Assembly (NCBI RefSeq): GCF_003254395.2
Contig: NC_037639.1
Span: 7,736,001 to 7,800,000, forward strand
Direction of reading: 5' to 3'
DNA from: Apis mellifera
Lineage: Eukaryota > Arthropoda > Insecta > Hymenoptera > Apidae
Length of the DNA: 64,000 nt
The notes beneath the pieces are model-generated. The model saw nothing but the letters and a program-made list of their open reading frames with translations, had not been told where the DNA came from and ran no database searches. The position numbers and the translations under genes were made by a program. Below, in pieces: positions 25,121 to 38,957 of the stretch (within the stretch, counting starts at the first letter, position 1; each line of letters starts with the position of its first letter).

Positions 25121-26744
25121 GTTCGCTCGTTTTCGAAGGACGAGCGGAATCTCGTCTTCATACGTGCTCGTGGTACGAGTACGGGTTCTGGGAGCAGCAC
25201 GAACGCACGGGGGCGGTCGGGAAGCGGTCGTGGCCGCGTGTTACACGCGTGTGTGCACGTCGGTTCGCGCGACGTGAGCCGCTTTCGGGCCAGCTTGTAC
25301 ATACGCGCGTTTATATATGGTTACATACAGCCGGGTGGATGACTGCGTGATTGCATTGGGTGGCGGTAAATTGAGAGAAGCTGATCGTGTTGAGACAGAT
25401 GACGGATGATCGGTCCTTTTAATTTCGAGATAAATCATAATCGAACGATTTACAAAGGTTTAGATAAAGATGAACCACGAAAGTTTTTCGAAAGTTTCTT
25501 AATTTGTTGAATTGATGGTTTTATTTCATATTGTTATTATTGATGTATTAATGTTAATCGGGCGCAAAGGTCTTGTTGGACGATATTGTAAAAAAAAAGG
25601 TATTTCTATGAAACGAATATAGGAGGAAGTTAAATTAATGGTCAAGTTTGTAGTGTTTTGCTATTATATTCAATTGTAAGGAATAACAATGCAATAAGCA
25701 CGGTCAGTGATAACTCACAACGGCGCGTAATTATTGGCCACCATGCACGCACGCAAGCAATTACCCGTGAAGATATACATAATTATATATATATACAAAA
25801 ATAAAAAATATATATATACGATTCATATAAATAAGAAGAAGAATTATATAAATATATATTATATATACACAAAGGGAACTATGTAAATTAATGTTGTTCA
25901 TATTTGTTGATATATGCACCGTATATATATAAATTATCGAATATCAGTCATTTCTACAGTGATAATCAAATTAATTAATAAGCTATCAAGTTAACACGTA
26001 TCGTTATTCGTCGAATCGGCCTCTGAAATTTTTTTTTTTTTTATGAAAAACACGATATTTTCTCTCGCTCATTTATATATATATTTTCTCCTTCCATTTT
26101 CCGTTCTATCTTGTTTTATATATTCCGTTTGATTCTATGGTGTTTCGGGCTACGGAACAATCATTGTTGTCGCAAACAACGCGATATTGCGACGCTTCTA
26201 ATTACAAAGGACGATTTGACTGACAAGCCAGATCTCGTTCGTCCGCGATTGGCTGGGGCCACGGTTTTTTCAAACACGCGCTCGCCAATCGGTCGAAACA
26301 ATCGTATTGTCTGGCCCGAAAGTTTTTTTTTTCTTTTTTTTTTTTTTTTACCTCTCTATATTTCTTTTTTCTTCCTTTTTTTCTTTTTTTTCCTTTTTCT
26401 TTTTCTAGTTTTATTCAGTATCCACCAGTATCTTTTGCAAGAGACGTGTACCATAACAATCGACGCGGACGTGACTAGTCGATGCATGAAATTCTCGATT
26501 TTACATCTTGACCCCTTTGTTCCGGTTAAACGTTTCGTCACGTGTCGAGATGTCGAACGCCGTGTACACGTCTTTACAAGGGGAAAGTATATGCACCTTT
26601 CCGTCGGCTAAGTACAATGAATCCGTTGTCGACGCGTTAACCATGGTACAATCCTTGCGGAAAACGATTTACCTCGCAATTGAAAAGTTTCGCGTTTGTT
26701 CGAGGTCGGACACTTTTCCATGCGTCGATGAGTCACGATTTTTT

Positions 26745-26775
<31 letters not shown>

Positions 26776-27796
26776 TTCTACCTGCAATAGGGAACCAGCG
26801 TTGGGGAAGCGTTAATCGCGAAGCTGCCATCGAGACAAGCGCGATTTCGCCTTTCGTTTGAGCCGAATATTTTTCACAACGGGAGAAAGAATTAAAAAAA
26901 AAAAAAAAATATTGCAGCCACTACCACCACTACACTTTCCCAACGCTGTATGACAACGAATCACCGGGTCTCTTAATTGCTCTGGTAAAAAAAACTTGGT
27001 ATATATATATATATGTACGAAAAATAAAAAAGGGAAAAATCGAGAGAGATCGAAATCGGATAAAGAAAAGCAAAAAAAAAAAAAAAAAAAATAAAAAATA
27101 TATATGTATATAATGTATACACACCCTCTTCTCACGTGAATCTCTTGACCGGAAGTTACGAAAATGTTCACAGACGCATGGCTGGCAAACTCTGTGGTCC
27201 TTCGTCAAGCAAAGCGTCGCCTGCCTCTACCCCCATTCCATTAGATACTGCTAAAAAAAAAAAAAAAAAAAAAGAACGCAAGATTAATATCGAAAAGAGA
27301 AAACCGACACGCGAAATCCAACACTATCATTACAAATCTCGACACACATCTTCAATCATTACACACCCGCATGCACACGAAACATTTATATACTTGTATG
27401 CAGAAACTTGCGTGAACAATACACAGAAACAATACACCGACATACACACACACATACACACGAGAATAGCCTGCGATGCGAAGGAAAGAGATTAGTTGCG
27501 AAAGTGCAGCGTTGCTTTCCCGCAAGGAAGAGAAAAAAAAAAAGAAAAGAAAAGAAAAGTTTCACGTTCGAACAGACAGGAACGAAGGAAAAAGTCCCTG
27601 CAAGAAACGAAACGAGTGAAAACATGTAAACACCGAACCGAGAAAGGGAAAAGAGAGAGAAATCGATGCGCTTGAGAACGGGGGCCGAGCATTTATCCCG
27701 GTTACCCGAGCATCGAGGTACCCCATACCCATCACCCTGACGTTCTCTCTTTTTTCTGCTCTTCCATTTCAAATCAACTAGTACTTACTTCTTCTA

Positions 27797-27835
27797 TTTC
27801 TTCTTCTTCTTCTTCTTCTTCTTCTTCTTCTTCTC
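27797..27835. repeat. (TTC)n microsatellite
   Basis: About 12 TTC/CTT units followed by TCTAG; pyrimidine-rich on the plus strand. Confidence 0.92.
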
Positions 27836-30800
27836 TAGTAATGACCGTAGGTAGTTAACGTGTAAACTCTTCTCCTATACCGTCACAATTCGAGAGGAAA
27901 CCATATATAACGAGGAAACAGAAAAGAGTACAGAGATGAATCGTAATCGGTCCGAATCTAGGATGCCCAAAACCGACGAGGTTGCCGCGGATTCGTTGTC
28001 GTTCGTTGTCGAGTAATTCTTAAAACGCTCGACACGCTTTCCAGTTTTATTTTCGTGGATTAAAAGAATATCTCATTTTTCGCCCTATTTTTCTTTTCTT
28101 TTTTTTTTTCGAGCGTATCTTCCGTTAATAATAAAAGTCGTAAATCGAGTCTGGTCGTAAAAGTATCTGGTTGTGTTAATTCCTGACAACGGAATTTTTG
28201 ACAACGCTGTGTACGATCATTTAAATCAACGGATTATCGTTGTAGAAATAAAATAATAAATATATTTTATGGGATATCGATTTCGAATTGTTCCCCTCTT
28301 CTTTCCAAAATTTCTATTTACTCTTGGATATCACTAGATACTTTTACTGACCAACTGTACGTCGTATCTTTTATTCGTTAATTGTAATATCGGAAATATA
28401 TTGCATTATGTTGAGAAAAGAAAGAAAAACGTCAATGGCGATCTCGTGGCAGCCTCGTTACCCAGCCAAAAACGATAACCAAGTGTATTATCCCCTCTAA
28501 GTGAAGGTCTAAAGTCAGCAATGTAGCGCAAGAGAAAGAAAAATCAAGATCATTCTTGGCCCTTCGTTATTGTGCATGCGTATGTGTGGGGAAGGGAATG
28601 ATAAACCAGTCCATTCGAAGATGTTCAACGCAAGCATTTCGGGAATATAGACAATCGTGCGAGAATTAAAAAAAAAAAAAAAGTACAAGTCGTATAAAAT
28701 GATTTATCATTATCAAGATGAGAATTGTACTTTCACATCGCAATGTTTATAATTACGACAATTATCCTTTTCCAATCTCTCTGTTTCTTTTCCCTGTTCC
28801 CGGATTCGAGATTCCATTCCTTCGAACATCCATTCGAAAAAAAAAAAAAAATTCCTTTCCCCACTCTCTCACCTTCGTCGCATCCCCACGTCACCTGTCT
28901 GAATCTGGAAAAAGAAAGTTTTTAACGTGTTTCTCTCTTGTAGTCGTTTGATCTTTGTAGTGGTTGAAACGTAGTCACAAGTTCTATGTAATCTCTAAGC
29001 TAAACAGTTTTAATCGAAAACATTTAGCGTAGGTCATATAGTTATAAAACGATATAGGCGTTTCCGGGTGTTCGGGCTGAAACATCCTGTCGGTGTCCCA
29101 AGAATCCGAGCTCGTATCATTTGATGTAATATTTAGTTTAAAATTATATAACAAAAAAAAAGAAGAACTAGTTTCGTATATAGTTTTAATGAGTGAAAGT
29201 ATTATTCTTAATTATAACTTCGAGAAACGCATTTCAAACACGGCCAAACGAGGAGATTAAATTTAAAATAATATCAGTCACGCCGTTTTCGTCGAGAATT
29301 CCGTTGATTTCCAACGATTCGTTTCTACCATTTCTGCTAAAATAAACCATGTCGGAGAGATGGATGAGAATCGGCAGGATGTTGAAGTTGCGATACCGCT
29401 ACTATCTCTTATTTCAGAGCAAATTACATATTGCTAAACGTAGAGTAAGGCATCCGCTAAAGTTAGGCGAAAGTAAAAAAAAAAAAAAAAAAAGAAACAT
29501 AAGAAAGAGAGTACCTACCGACCCTCGTAGAAAAGATTACCGCATCGAAGCAAACCGCCCAAAAGACAGTTTTAACGAGGAAAGAAAAAAAAAAAAAAAT
29601 TATGCTTTTTGTATCGTTCTCCCGTTTACCTTACCACGCCTGTTCGATGTCCTCGAATTCTGCATCCTCCGCCATCCTTTTCTCGTCGAACATCGAGAAT
29701 GGAACGATGAAAAAGCAAGGATGACACAAGCGAAGGAGACGCGATTTCGAACGTCATCGTCGTTTCTTTCGCGATTAAGATTCGATAGAGGAGAATTGGA
29801 AACGATCGACGAATTGGAAATTTGATGTAACGATTCTATTTATTTCTTCTTCTTTTTCCTCTTTTAGAGTTTAATCGATCGTGTTTTTGAGTAAATTATA
29901 AATTAAAGCTTGGTTCTGATAAAAATTCTTGTTCAAAATCAATAGTAAAACATTGCAGAAGAAAGCAATTAATGAAAATTTCGAATAATATCGATGATAT
30001 GTTGATTGAGAAAGATCTCATTGTAAATTGCTGTAATTCTTCTCGTGTTACTTCGTAATTACGTCTTGTAATTACTGACGTTAAGTTTCAACAAGACGTT
30101 GAATTTCACTCAAGATATCCCCGTGTGATTTACAATCGTAAGTTATTCGCAACGTTTTTCTTCAAACAAAATGGAAAATGAGCTCGAGAATGGAGCACGA
30201 ACACCTCGACCTATGATTACAAAACACGCACGTCAGTAATTAAGGACTCGATTTCAATTAATCCGACAAATAAAGCGGTTTAACGTTTCCGTGCTACCTA
30301 TTATCACGCTTGTCGGACTAATTATACATGAATCTTTCGGCGAACGATTTCAAAAACACGATCGATCCCTTAATAGGACTATCGATATCGCATTAACAGT
30401 CGATAAACAAACGGGCAAAACGGCTTTGGATAGCCCGCTTCCAATTCGATTAAGCTGGATTAACGATGGCAATTAATTGCGACAAGAAACGAGGAGAGTT
30501 CGTTCGAAAAAAAAAAAAAACGAACGATTCCTTTTCTCGAATTCTTTGCTTTCTCTCTTCGTTTCGAATCCCTCGACGATGTCTTTTTTTCTTTTTTTTT
30601 TTTCCATCCATCCCACTACGATCTCTTCCCCATTCCCCTCTTGTGTAACGTAGCATACGTTCGCGCAAAGCTGTGATCCGTGATTTCGATTCTATTTCTG
30701 TATGGATATTTTATCTTCAATTTTTTTTTCTTCTTTTTCTTTTTTTTTTTCTTTCTTTTTCTTTCGAGTCGTCTTTAATAAAAGAAGAGAAACGAGAGTC

Positions 30801-31254
30801 AGTACAAGAAATAGGTAAAAACAGAAGAGAGAAAAAAAAAAGAAAAGAAAAGAAAAAAGAGAAAATTCGAGAAAGAAAATTTCTGCGAAGGAATATCCGT
30901 GTTTGCTTCACCGAATTTCACGAACGTGAATCGCACATTGGGCGAATATATAGGCGATTGATGCGTGCATAGAAAAGCAAAAAGAAAAGAGGACGTGGAC
31001 CGAGTCGTCCGTCCTTGATCTCTTGTACCGCGTATAATTATATGTTATTAAAAGAGGAAGCGAGGATTCACGAGGAACGCAAATGAAATCAGGTTTTTAC
31101 GCTCGCTTGCATGTGTTTATAATTTCTCGATTGAGCCAGCGACGTGCTCGTAAGCATCGGAGAGAAGAGATTGGAAATTTAAAAAGGAAAAAAGGAAGGA
31201 AGGAAGGAAAGAAAGAGAGGAAACTAGTGGACGTGGAGGATTTAATGAGAAACA

Positions 31255-31288
31255 GAGAGAAAGAGAGAGTGAAAGAGAGAGAGAGAGC

Positions 31289-31320
<32 letters not shown>
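31255..31320. repeat. (GA)n microsatellite
   Basis: Imperfect GA repeat with AAAGA, GTGA and GCGA interruptions. Confidence 0.9.
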
Positions 31321-31322
<2 letters not shown>

Positions 31323-34284
31323 ATTATGTCGCTGGCGTTAATTAAGCTGATGCCAAAGAGAAGACACATCTGTCCTGAGCTTATACATATGTTAACGACA
31401 CGATGCTTAAACAATATTATTGATACTTTTATGCGTGGCTATAGTTCGCTCGCGTTAACATCACCGTCCCCTTTGACAAAGAATAATGAAAAAAAAAAAT
31501 TTAAATAAGCGAATAAAATGAAAATAAAAAAAAAAATGGATAAAACACGGGTGAAGAGGTAAATATAATAATTGTTCGTCAGTGTAATCACTGTATGAAT
31601 CACTTTCGACTTTCTACTTTTGCTTCCTCTTTTTTTTTTTCTTCTTCATACTTTTTCGATCCATTTTTTACCGGTTTTTATGTTACCAATAAAAAAAAAA
31701 AAAGACGAAATTGAAATTATCGTTAAATTCTCTCGATGTATGTATGTAAGTATCTTCGATCTATGATATAAATATATTTGATGCGGTTAACGTTATCGAG
31801 CTATGGTCCGATTGTTGCTATTCGTAAGAATTGTTGTTATATCGCTGTGATCGCGCGTGGGTTTCTATAATACGTTGCCCGATCCGGAATCCGAATCGAT
31901 CGACCGCCTTTTGCACTCTTGCACCGAATTATTTGCGTCGACGACGAGTAAAACGAAGTGTGGTGAAAACAAAAAAAAAATAAATAAATAAATAAATAGG
32001 GAAAAAAAAAAAGAAAAAAAAAATAAGGGCACCGGCATCCGTAAGAATACTTGAAGACACGCGTCGTTCTCGTCACACTCTCGTAAAATAAGTTAGAAAA
32101 TTGGGGAAACGTTCAAAACATTATACCGTCCATTGATGATGATGATGACGATGTTGAAATGTTTAAATAAATAAATGGATAATCTCTCGACGAACAATCG
32201 ACTATAAATCGGATATGATAACGAGTTGCTGTCGGCTTTCCAATTTTTGCTCCGTTGCCCTTTAATAAATAACACGTCGAATCGTTGTCTACGCGGAGAT
32301 TTTTTTCAAAGATGTTGAAAAGGGGAAGAGAGAAATTTTTGTACTGATATCGAATACTACCGTATATTTTATTATCGTTATCTTTTTTCCAATTGTACAT
32401 ATAACGATATTTTAAAAGTCCTCGTCACTCGGAGTAACTTTCGAAACAAACGATTTTATTATTAATCTCGAACGTACGTATTTTTTATTATTGATACGAT
32501 AAACGGTTATTGCGTTTTTTATTAAATATGGTTAATTTACATAACGGTGATACACGTGCTGTTTGAATGAAAATTTTCTCAGGAAGTCACTTCAAGTTTT
32601 CTTACCCATGCTTATATAGATGACGTTCGACTCATTGGCCGATGAGAATTGTATATTATACATACGCGTATATATATATCTTTCTTGATGTAAATTTAAA
32701 GAGAGAGGGAAAGAAAAAAGAAAAAAAAAGAACACGAAACGCTTCTTCTTCTTTGAAAACTCTATTATATTGCTCTTAACAACTTATGCTTGTTGTAAAG
32801 GAATAACCGAATTTCCGAGACCATCCACCAGGGTTCGGGCAATTTATTAAAAAACACCAACGATAAGACGAGAGAACAAATTGATAAGTGGAAATCTTAC
32901 AGTCACGAGAGTTTTGTAAACGTTTCATGGGTACTCGGTAAAACAGAGAAAGAAAAAAAGAAACAAAATAAAGAAGAGATAAGATTAAAAAAAAAAAAAA
33001 AAACGTAATACCTAATGTCCATCACTCAGAGGTATCACTCTGAAGCAAAATAAGAGAACAAGTTTATTTACACGTGCGTACACATTAACGACACAATGTA
33101 ATGATTCACTGAAGCTCTATTATTATAATGATTAAGGATTATAGATAATGAATGTCTGTAATAAATAAAAACTACCACGCAAACAGATGGTATTAAGAGG
33201 GAGAATAGAACATCCACCATATCTCGTATTAGAAGAAGAAAAAAATTTTAAATTTAACATTAACAAGTTTATTAATTTATTACGAATTGTGAAAACAATT
33301 TTTTTTTTAAAAAATTGACAATGATAGATAGACGAAAAGATATTTTTCTTCCAATTCGAGATATCTGTATCTCAGTTAGAACTACTATGAGCTAGGTATC
33401 ATCTAACATAATCGATATACACTTGTTTCATGAGGATAATTGGAATGGAAATAATTAAAAATCACACTGTACACTAACATTCCGGAATCCAAATTCAGAA
33501 AAATTTCGATTCGTGTAATTGTATCGAACGTCGAATGCAATTTCTGATATTATCGAATCGAGTTTGAAGTCGGCAAACAACTTTGATTTGTATTTTCTAG
33601 GAGATACTCGAAACTTACGATGCTGGATTAAGCACCTCATCGACGTAACAAACATCGAATATTGTGGAAACTCGTATCCTCTCAATTAAAAGAAACTTTA
33701 ATAATACGATTTTTATATTAATTAAATTATGTATATCAATCGTCCCTCTAATAACCACTCTAAATTCTCACTTGAAAAGAATTTTCAATTTTTATCAAAA
33801 GAATCAACAAATTACAGGGTTAAAGCTGCGTCAAAATAACAACGAGGAATATTACATTTGACTGTCATTATTGCTGCATGCTTCGTAAAATGTTGTCTTC
33901 ATAAAAAATTTCTAATTCCATCTAAATTAAAATTTAGTAAAATTTCGAATCACAACGTTTAAAAATTTTCTTCCATCTTATGTAATTTTATTTCGCATCC
34001 AGCAATTACCAGTCACTTTTCCAAGAGAACACGCGAGACACGTACAAAGAGACTTCCTCCTCTTTGTTCCTCCTCCAAAGACGCAGCTTTAAAGTAACAA
34101 CATAATTCTATGAAATATAACCCCTATGGGGGCTTGATCCAGCAAGAAAACAGTAATCCCCTCCCCCACGAACTTAGTGTTAATGTAACCATAACGTGAT
34201 ACATACACGCTAAAGTTCTATAATCGCGATGTCCCGGGGAAAAGTGTGCATAATGTAAGATCGGTGATGTCTGTTGTTGGGTAG

Positions 34285-34356
34285 GAGCGGTCGTGTACCG
34301 CGCAGTGGGGCCAAGGGTGGGCCGAGTGTCCGTGAGCCCCAGCGGGGGTTGCACTG
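34285..34356 (+). other. Candidate cassette exon or strand-ambiguous exon-like island
   Basis: A GC-rich 72-nt segment between ..gttgttgggtag and |gtaagc. Joined to a phase-1 donor, it is open and ends in phase 1: first residues GAVVYRAVGPRVGR. It is thus symmetric like the neighbouring Rbp6 exons. The acceptor pyrimidine tract is weak. The opposite strand is also open with a cttaccag acceptor (see findings), so the strand is uncertain. I do not recognise the peptide in Musashi proteins. Confidence 0.22.
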
Positions 34357-34548
34357 GTAAGCTTCAACCCCAAAGTGCCAGGTTGTTCCACCAAGTTCTC
34401 GTGTTCTCGCTCGTGTTGACGGTAACCGTAATCCGTAGTACGTAGTACGTACCCAAATTCCACATATACATACGTATATATACACGCACACTCACAGATA
34501 CACACACCCTCACGTTCCCGCAGAAACACACCCCTATCGTGCCATATA

Positions 34549-34581
<33 letters not shown>

Positions 34582-35604
34582 CTCATCGTGAATTGGTTTA
34601 TTACAGTTTATTGATTCGAAATCGGTTAAGCTATCATTGTTATTCGATTTTGTAAACGCTTTGATAAACAATGAATCTCGGTTGATCGAAATTTTATTCT
34701 TCTTTTCTTCCTTTTTCTTTTTAGAATATATGTATATATATATATATTTGTAAATGCACGACAACACGGGTTTGACGGCTCGATCGATAATGGTAATTAT
34801 CAAACTACAATGGGAACTCGGTTGATCGTCGAAATACTCGGAGATAATTAACCGGGGCTGAAATTATAACGACGTTATTTTTCGTTTGTATGAAAATCAC
34901 GTCGCGGAGAGCCGTCAAACGTGGCTCTTTGTTCGATAATTAATGCGCGTATACAGAGCTTGAATTTCGTCTCCGATATTCGTGGAAAATACGTTAAATA
35001 AGACACGTCGGAGTATCTCTGTCTTTTAAAAAAAAAAAAAAAAAAAAAAGATGAACTATATATATGTATATATAGTGTGTATATCTCGTGCGTGTATAAA
35101 ATATCGTATTTGAAATATATTCCCACGGTATGGACGGTATTATATTGCGCAGAGTATTTTCGTTGCACATTCTACGCCAATTTCGAACAATTCTATCCAG
35201 GATTCTACGCCAGATCGTGAACTCACCCGAAACTAATGATTCAATTTAAACGCGGCGGTCAACGTAAAACGTGTCGTATCACGCGCGCATGTTCTATGCT
35301 AAATCGTATTCGCCGCTTAGAAATCTACCGAATTCATTTACCACGTCGGCGAGCCATAAATTCGAACAAACCACCGCCCAGTTCACATTCCTCCTGGAAC
35401 CGTATTACACCATTATACACGCCATGCACACTGATTATCCATATCAACACCCTTACACGGTCCACACGTTACTTGTTCTTAATTAATTTGAATACGATTC
35501 ATTGTTGCCAATTAGTTGTCTTAGGTAACCCATAGTTCGAGCATTGTTAAAGATAGTGTTTTATTATATTGGATTGGTAGGATTTTTTTGGTATATACAT
35601 ACTG

Positions 35605-35605
<1 letters not shown>

Positions 35606-35649
<44 letters not shown>
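35606..35649. repeat. (TA)n microsatellite
   Basis: About 44 nt of TA. Confidence 0.95.
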
Positions 35650-35655
<6 letters not shown>

Positions 35656-36142
35656 CGTATATTATATTCTTATGGAATGCTTAGGAGAGAGAACATCCGT
35701 ATTTGTTATAGTTGTGCATCCGTTTGTTCGTTGTTCCGCCTATAACCATTTCGTCATCGAGATCGACAAATTTCAATCGCGAATTTCGCGAATCGCGTCT
35801 AATTTCCAATAAAAGTGAACGAAGGAGGGGGAAACGACGTGTCCGTGATTTTCGAAACGGATTAAATCGAATTAGAATAAATTGGAAACGAGGGTGAGAG
35901 CAAACGAAACGTAGCGTTTACTCGAAATGGTCTTTGACGGGGATCGAACGAGAAAACACGAACGCCCGGCCATTTCGTCGGTTCGAAGGGATATTCGAAA
36001 AGGGTAGAAATAAAGACAGAAAGCTCGGTTCGTTCCAATTTTTCTTTTTTTTTTTTTTTTTTTTTAATATAATTGAATTACACCCGTGAAAACCGTCGGT
36101 CGGTCCGTTGATTTATACGAGAAAAAGCTCGAACACGTTTTC

Positions 36143-36146
<4 letters not shown>

Positions 36147-36175
<29 letters not shown>
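36147..36175. repeat. (TA)n microsatellite
   Basis: About 29 nt of TA between GGGA and CCTCG. Confidence 0.93.
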
Positions 36176-36177
<2 letters not shown>

Positions 36178-38660
36178 TCGTCCGGAATATTAATATCGAA
36201 TCTATTAGATGTATTACCGTGTCGATATCGAGCAAAAATCGTCTTCTCGATTCGATCTATGCACTCGATATTGTTCGTGCTTTCCTTTTTCCTTTCTTTT
36301 CTTTTTTTTTTTTTTTTTATTATTATTATTTTCCCTCGCATGCGCGTGCATCGAAAGGAAAACACATATTTCATTCGCGAGGACGAAATTTAATTCGTTG
36401 AATAAAGTTGGCCCGCTGTTTTTTCGCCACACGCAAACCCCACGTTGGATTTGTTCAAACGATAACACGGTTCTCATCCGCTCGTATCGACGATTAAAGG
36501 TGACAAAAAAAAAAAAAAAAAAAAGGGAGGGAGGAGAAAAAGAATTCTAATGGAATTTCGAATGTGTGTTCTACGTGCAACGTAATGGAAATTGAACACA
36601 CGCTATGAATAAAAACGTCGATGCGGTTAATCACCGGGAATTCCAACAATTTTTTCACGACACCCGGTTCGATACGTTGCGCGAAATGAAAATGAAGGAA
36701 GGAAAATAAAAAGGGGTTAAAAAAGAAAAAAAAAAAAAAAGAAAAACGGATTTACTTCGTTCGATCGGGGACCGAACTCGTCGCGTAATCGTTGACTTTT
36801 AATCCTCCCGTCAATATCTCATTACCGTTGCCTTTTAATCGACGCTATAATTAGTATTTCAGACGGGAATCGAGTCGCGGGCGAAGCGAGCCAGGGGGGT
36901 GAGTATCGAAGAAGCGATTTAAGGGTGGCCCGCTCCTTCGAACGATTTCGCATCGAAACTTTGGAATTACTTTTCGCCAACTCTTTTCAATCTCCCCCGT
37001 TTACCTTCCTCGCTTCCTGTCATTCTCCTCCTCCTCCCCCTATCCTTCGTAATACATTTCTGTTTCTCCAACCGCGATTTCTCTGTTTACTCGAATTGAT
37101 ATAAGATTTCTAAAACTTTATACTCGGGCCTTTCTATGAATTCCCTGTAAGATGTCACGTTTCTTCAGCTTCTTCGATACTTTCCAATCTGGAATGAACC
37201 GTTACGTATCGCAAGATAAATAAAAAAAATTTTATATGGAAATTAATCCGAATTGATTTGATCCTAATTTCTTTTCTTTTTTTTTTCAGTCGTGTACGTA
37301 GTTTCGCGTGTCGATTTTCATTTTTTCTCGTCGCGTGAATGGAAAAAAACGCGATAAACGCTTAGATTTTTCTGCTCGAGTAACAATTATAGTGATTAGA
37401 ATTCGTAAAAAAAGAAATATTTACGCGACACGTTGCTCGTATTTCGAGGAGATGATCGTTTCCGAGGTAAAAAGGAAAGAGATAAAGAGCGCAAGATATC
37501 TCTGATTGAATTGTAATTTCTTCCTATACATATATTCTACTTTTCTACGTGTGGTACTCTATTCTGTATAGTATCTAGAATAGCTGAAAAGTAATGGTAA
37601 CAGAAAGAATAATGTGTATAAATATACATAATTTTATATATATATATTTAAATCCTGTATCTCGTACTGATGTTGGATGATTGCCTAGCTCATAGTACAT
37701 AGTTACTTTCCAAGATTTCCAATTTTATTATTCGTAATCAGTAAACAAGCCTAAACCGCTGCATTAGTTTTCACTAGAACTTAGCCTAACGTCTTTAGAC
37801 CTACTTCTCTTTTTTTTTTTTTCTTTTTCTTCTTTCCTTACTTTTTCTCTTCGAAAGAAAAACGTAATTGCGAGAGATTTATGGTGTACAATACCTATAC
37901 TATATATACTTTATATATAAATATACGTATTGTACATGTATTCTAGCATGAAGAAGGAAAGCTTTTCGAATCCTTTCCAAAACGAATCGCGAAATCCATC
38001 GACGAATAAAGAATCGTTCATCCGTGAGTGAAAAGGACACGGCCTAACCCGAAGGGCTGGTTCCTCTCGTCCGCGAAATATCATTTCGATCCTCTTCCCC
38101 CCCCCCCCCCCAAAAAAAAGTTATCTCCAGTCGAAGGAATGCATGCGTTACAAATTCGTTGTACCGTAGTTCTAGTGAAAACTGAGAACGGTCGTGAAGA
38201 ACAAAAGCTTTTTCCTTGGCCGTACGCGCGACCCATAGCCACCCCGAGTTGTGCTCCAACAATCGACGAAAACCTTCGATTCTCGTTTCCTTCCGGACCT
38301 TTCGAAATTGTCGCCTTTCGAATCTTTCTCTCTCTCTCTCTCTCGCTCTCTCTCTCTCTCGCGTTCTCCAACACCGATACCGATATTTCCTTTCCATTTC
38401 ACTCCGTAAAAATCATTCCACACACGCGTTGCGCGACGAGTTTCTTTGTTCTCCCGAAGTTCGAGGCCATTGTTTTTTACGCCCCTTCCCCTCCTCCCTC
38501 CCCTTTCTCCCTTCCTCCCGTGAAAACGGTTCGCGCTTCGAAACGATCAAGTGATTTCGTGATATCGAGCAGCGCGATATTTCGTTCCTTCTCCTCTCCG
38601 CCCTCCCTATTTTTTGCACCGGCTATGGGTCACACATACATTTTATGATCCGCGAATATG

Positions 38661-38662
<2 letters not shown>

Positions 38663-38725
<63 letters not shown>
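38663..38725. repeat. (AT)n microsatellite, longest dinucleotide run in the window
   Basis: About 63 nt of uninterrupted AT, able to form a self-complementary hairpin. Confidence 0.95.
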
Positions 38726-38728
<3 letters not shown>

Positions 38729-38906
38729 GGACAAAATTTCGAGTCGAGTAATCGCAAAAGAGAGAGGAGGGCAGACGTCTGTGGGGCAGGACTGTTGCCG
38801 AGACCGATGACGAAGACTACCTCGAAGATGCAGTCACCTAGGGGCGAGTAATCTACCATCTACCTAAACCTACTGTCTTTTAGAAACGTCGTCGTATATA
38901 CAGTGG

Positions 38907-38908
<2 letters not shown>

Positions 38909-38957
<49 letters not shown>
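38909..38957. repeat. (TTA)n microsatellite
   Basis: About 15 TTA/ATT units; a shorter run of the same kind is at 39901-39930. Confidence 0.95.

Noticed and set aside
29349..29825. Plus-strand ORF of 158 codons with a good start context (accATGTCGG)
   Set aside because: The frame passes through two long A homopolymers (Lys runs) and shows no family resemblance; homopolymer length variation would break it.
38028..38648. Plus-strand ORF of 206 codons
   Set aside because: Contains poly-C, poly-A and CT microsatellite translations and no recognisable domain.
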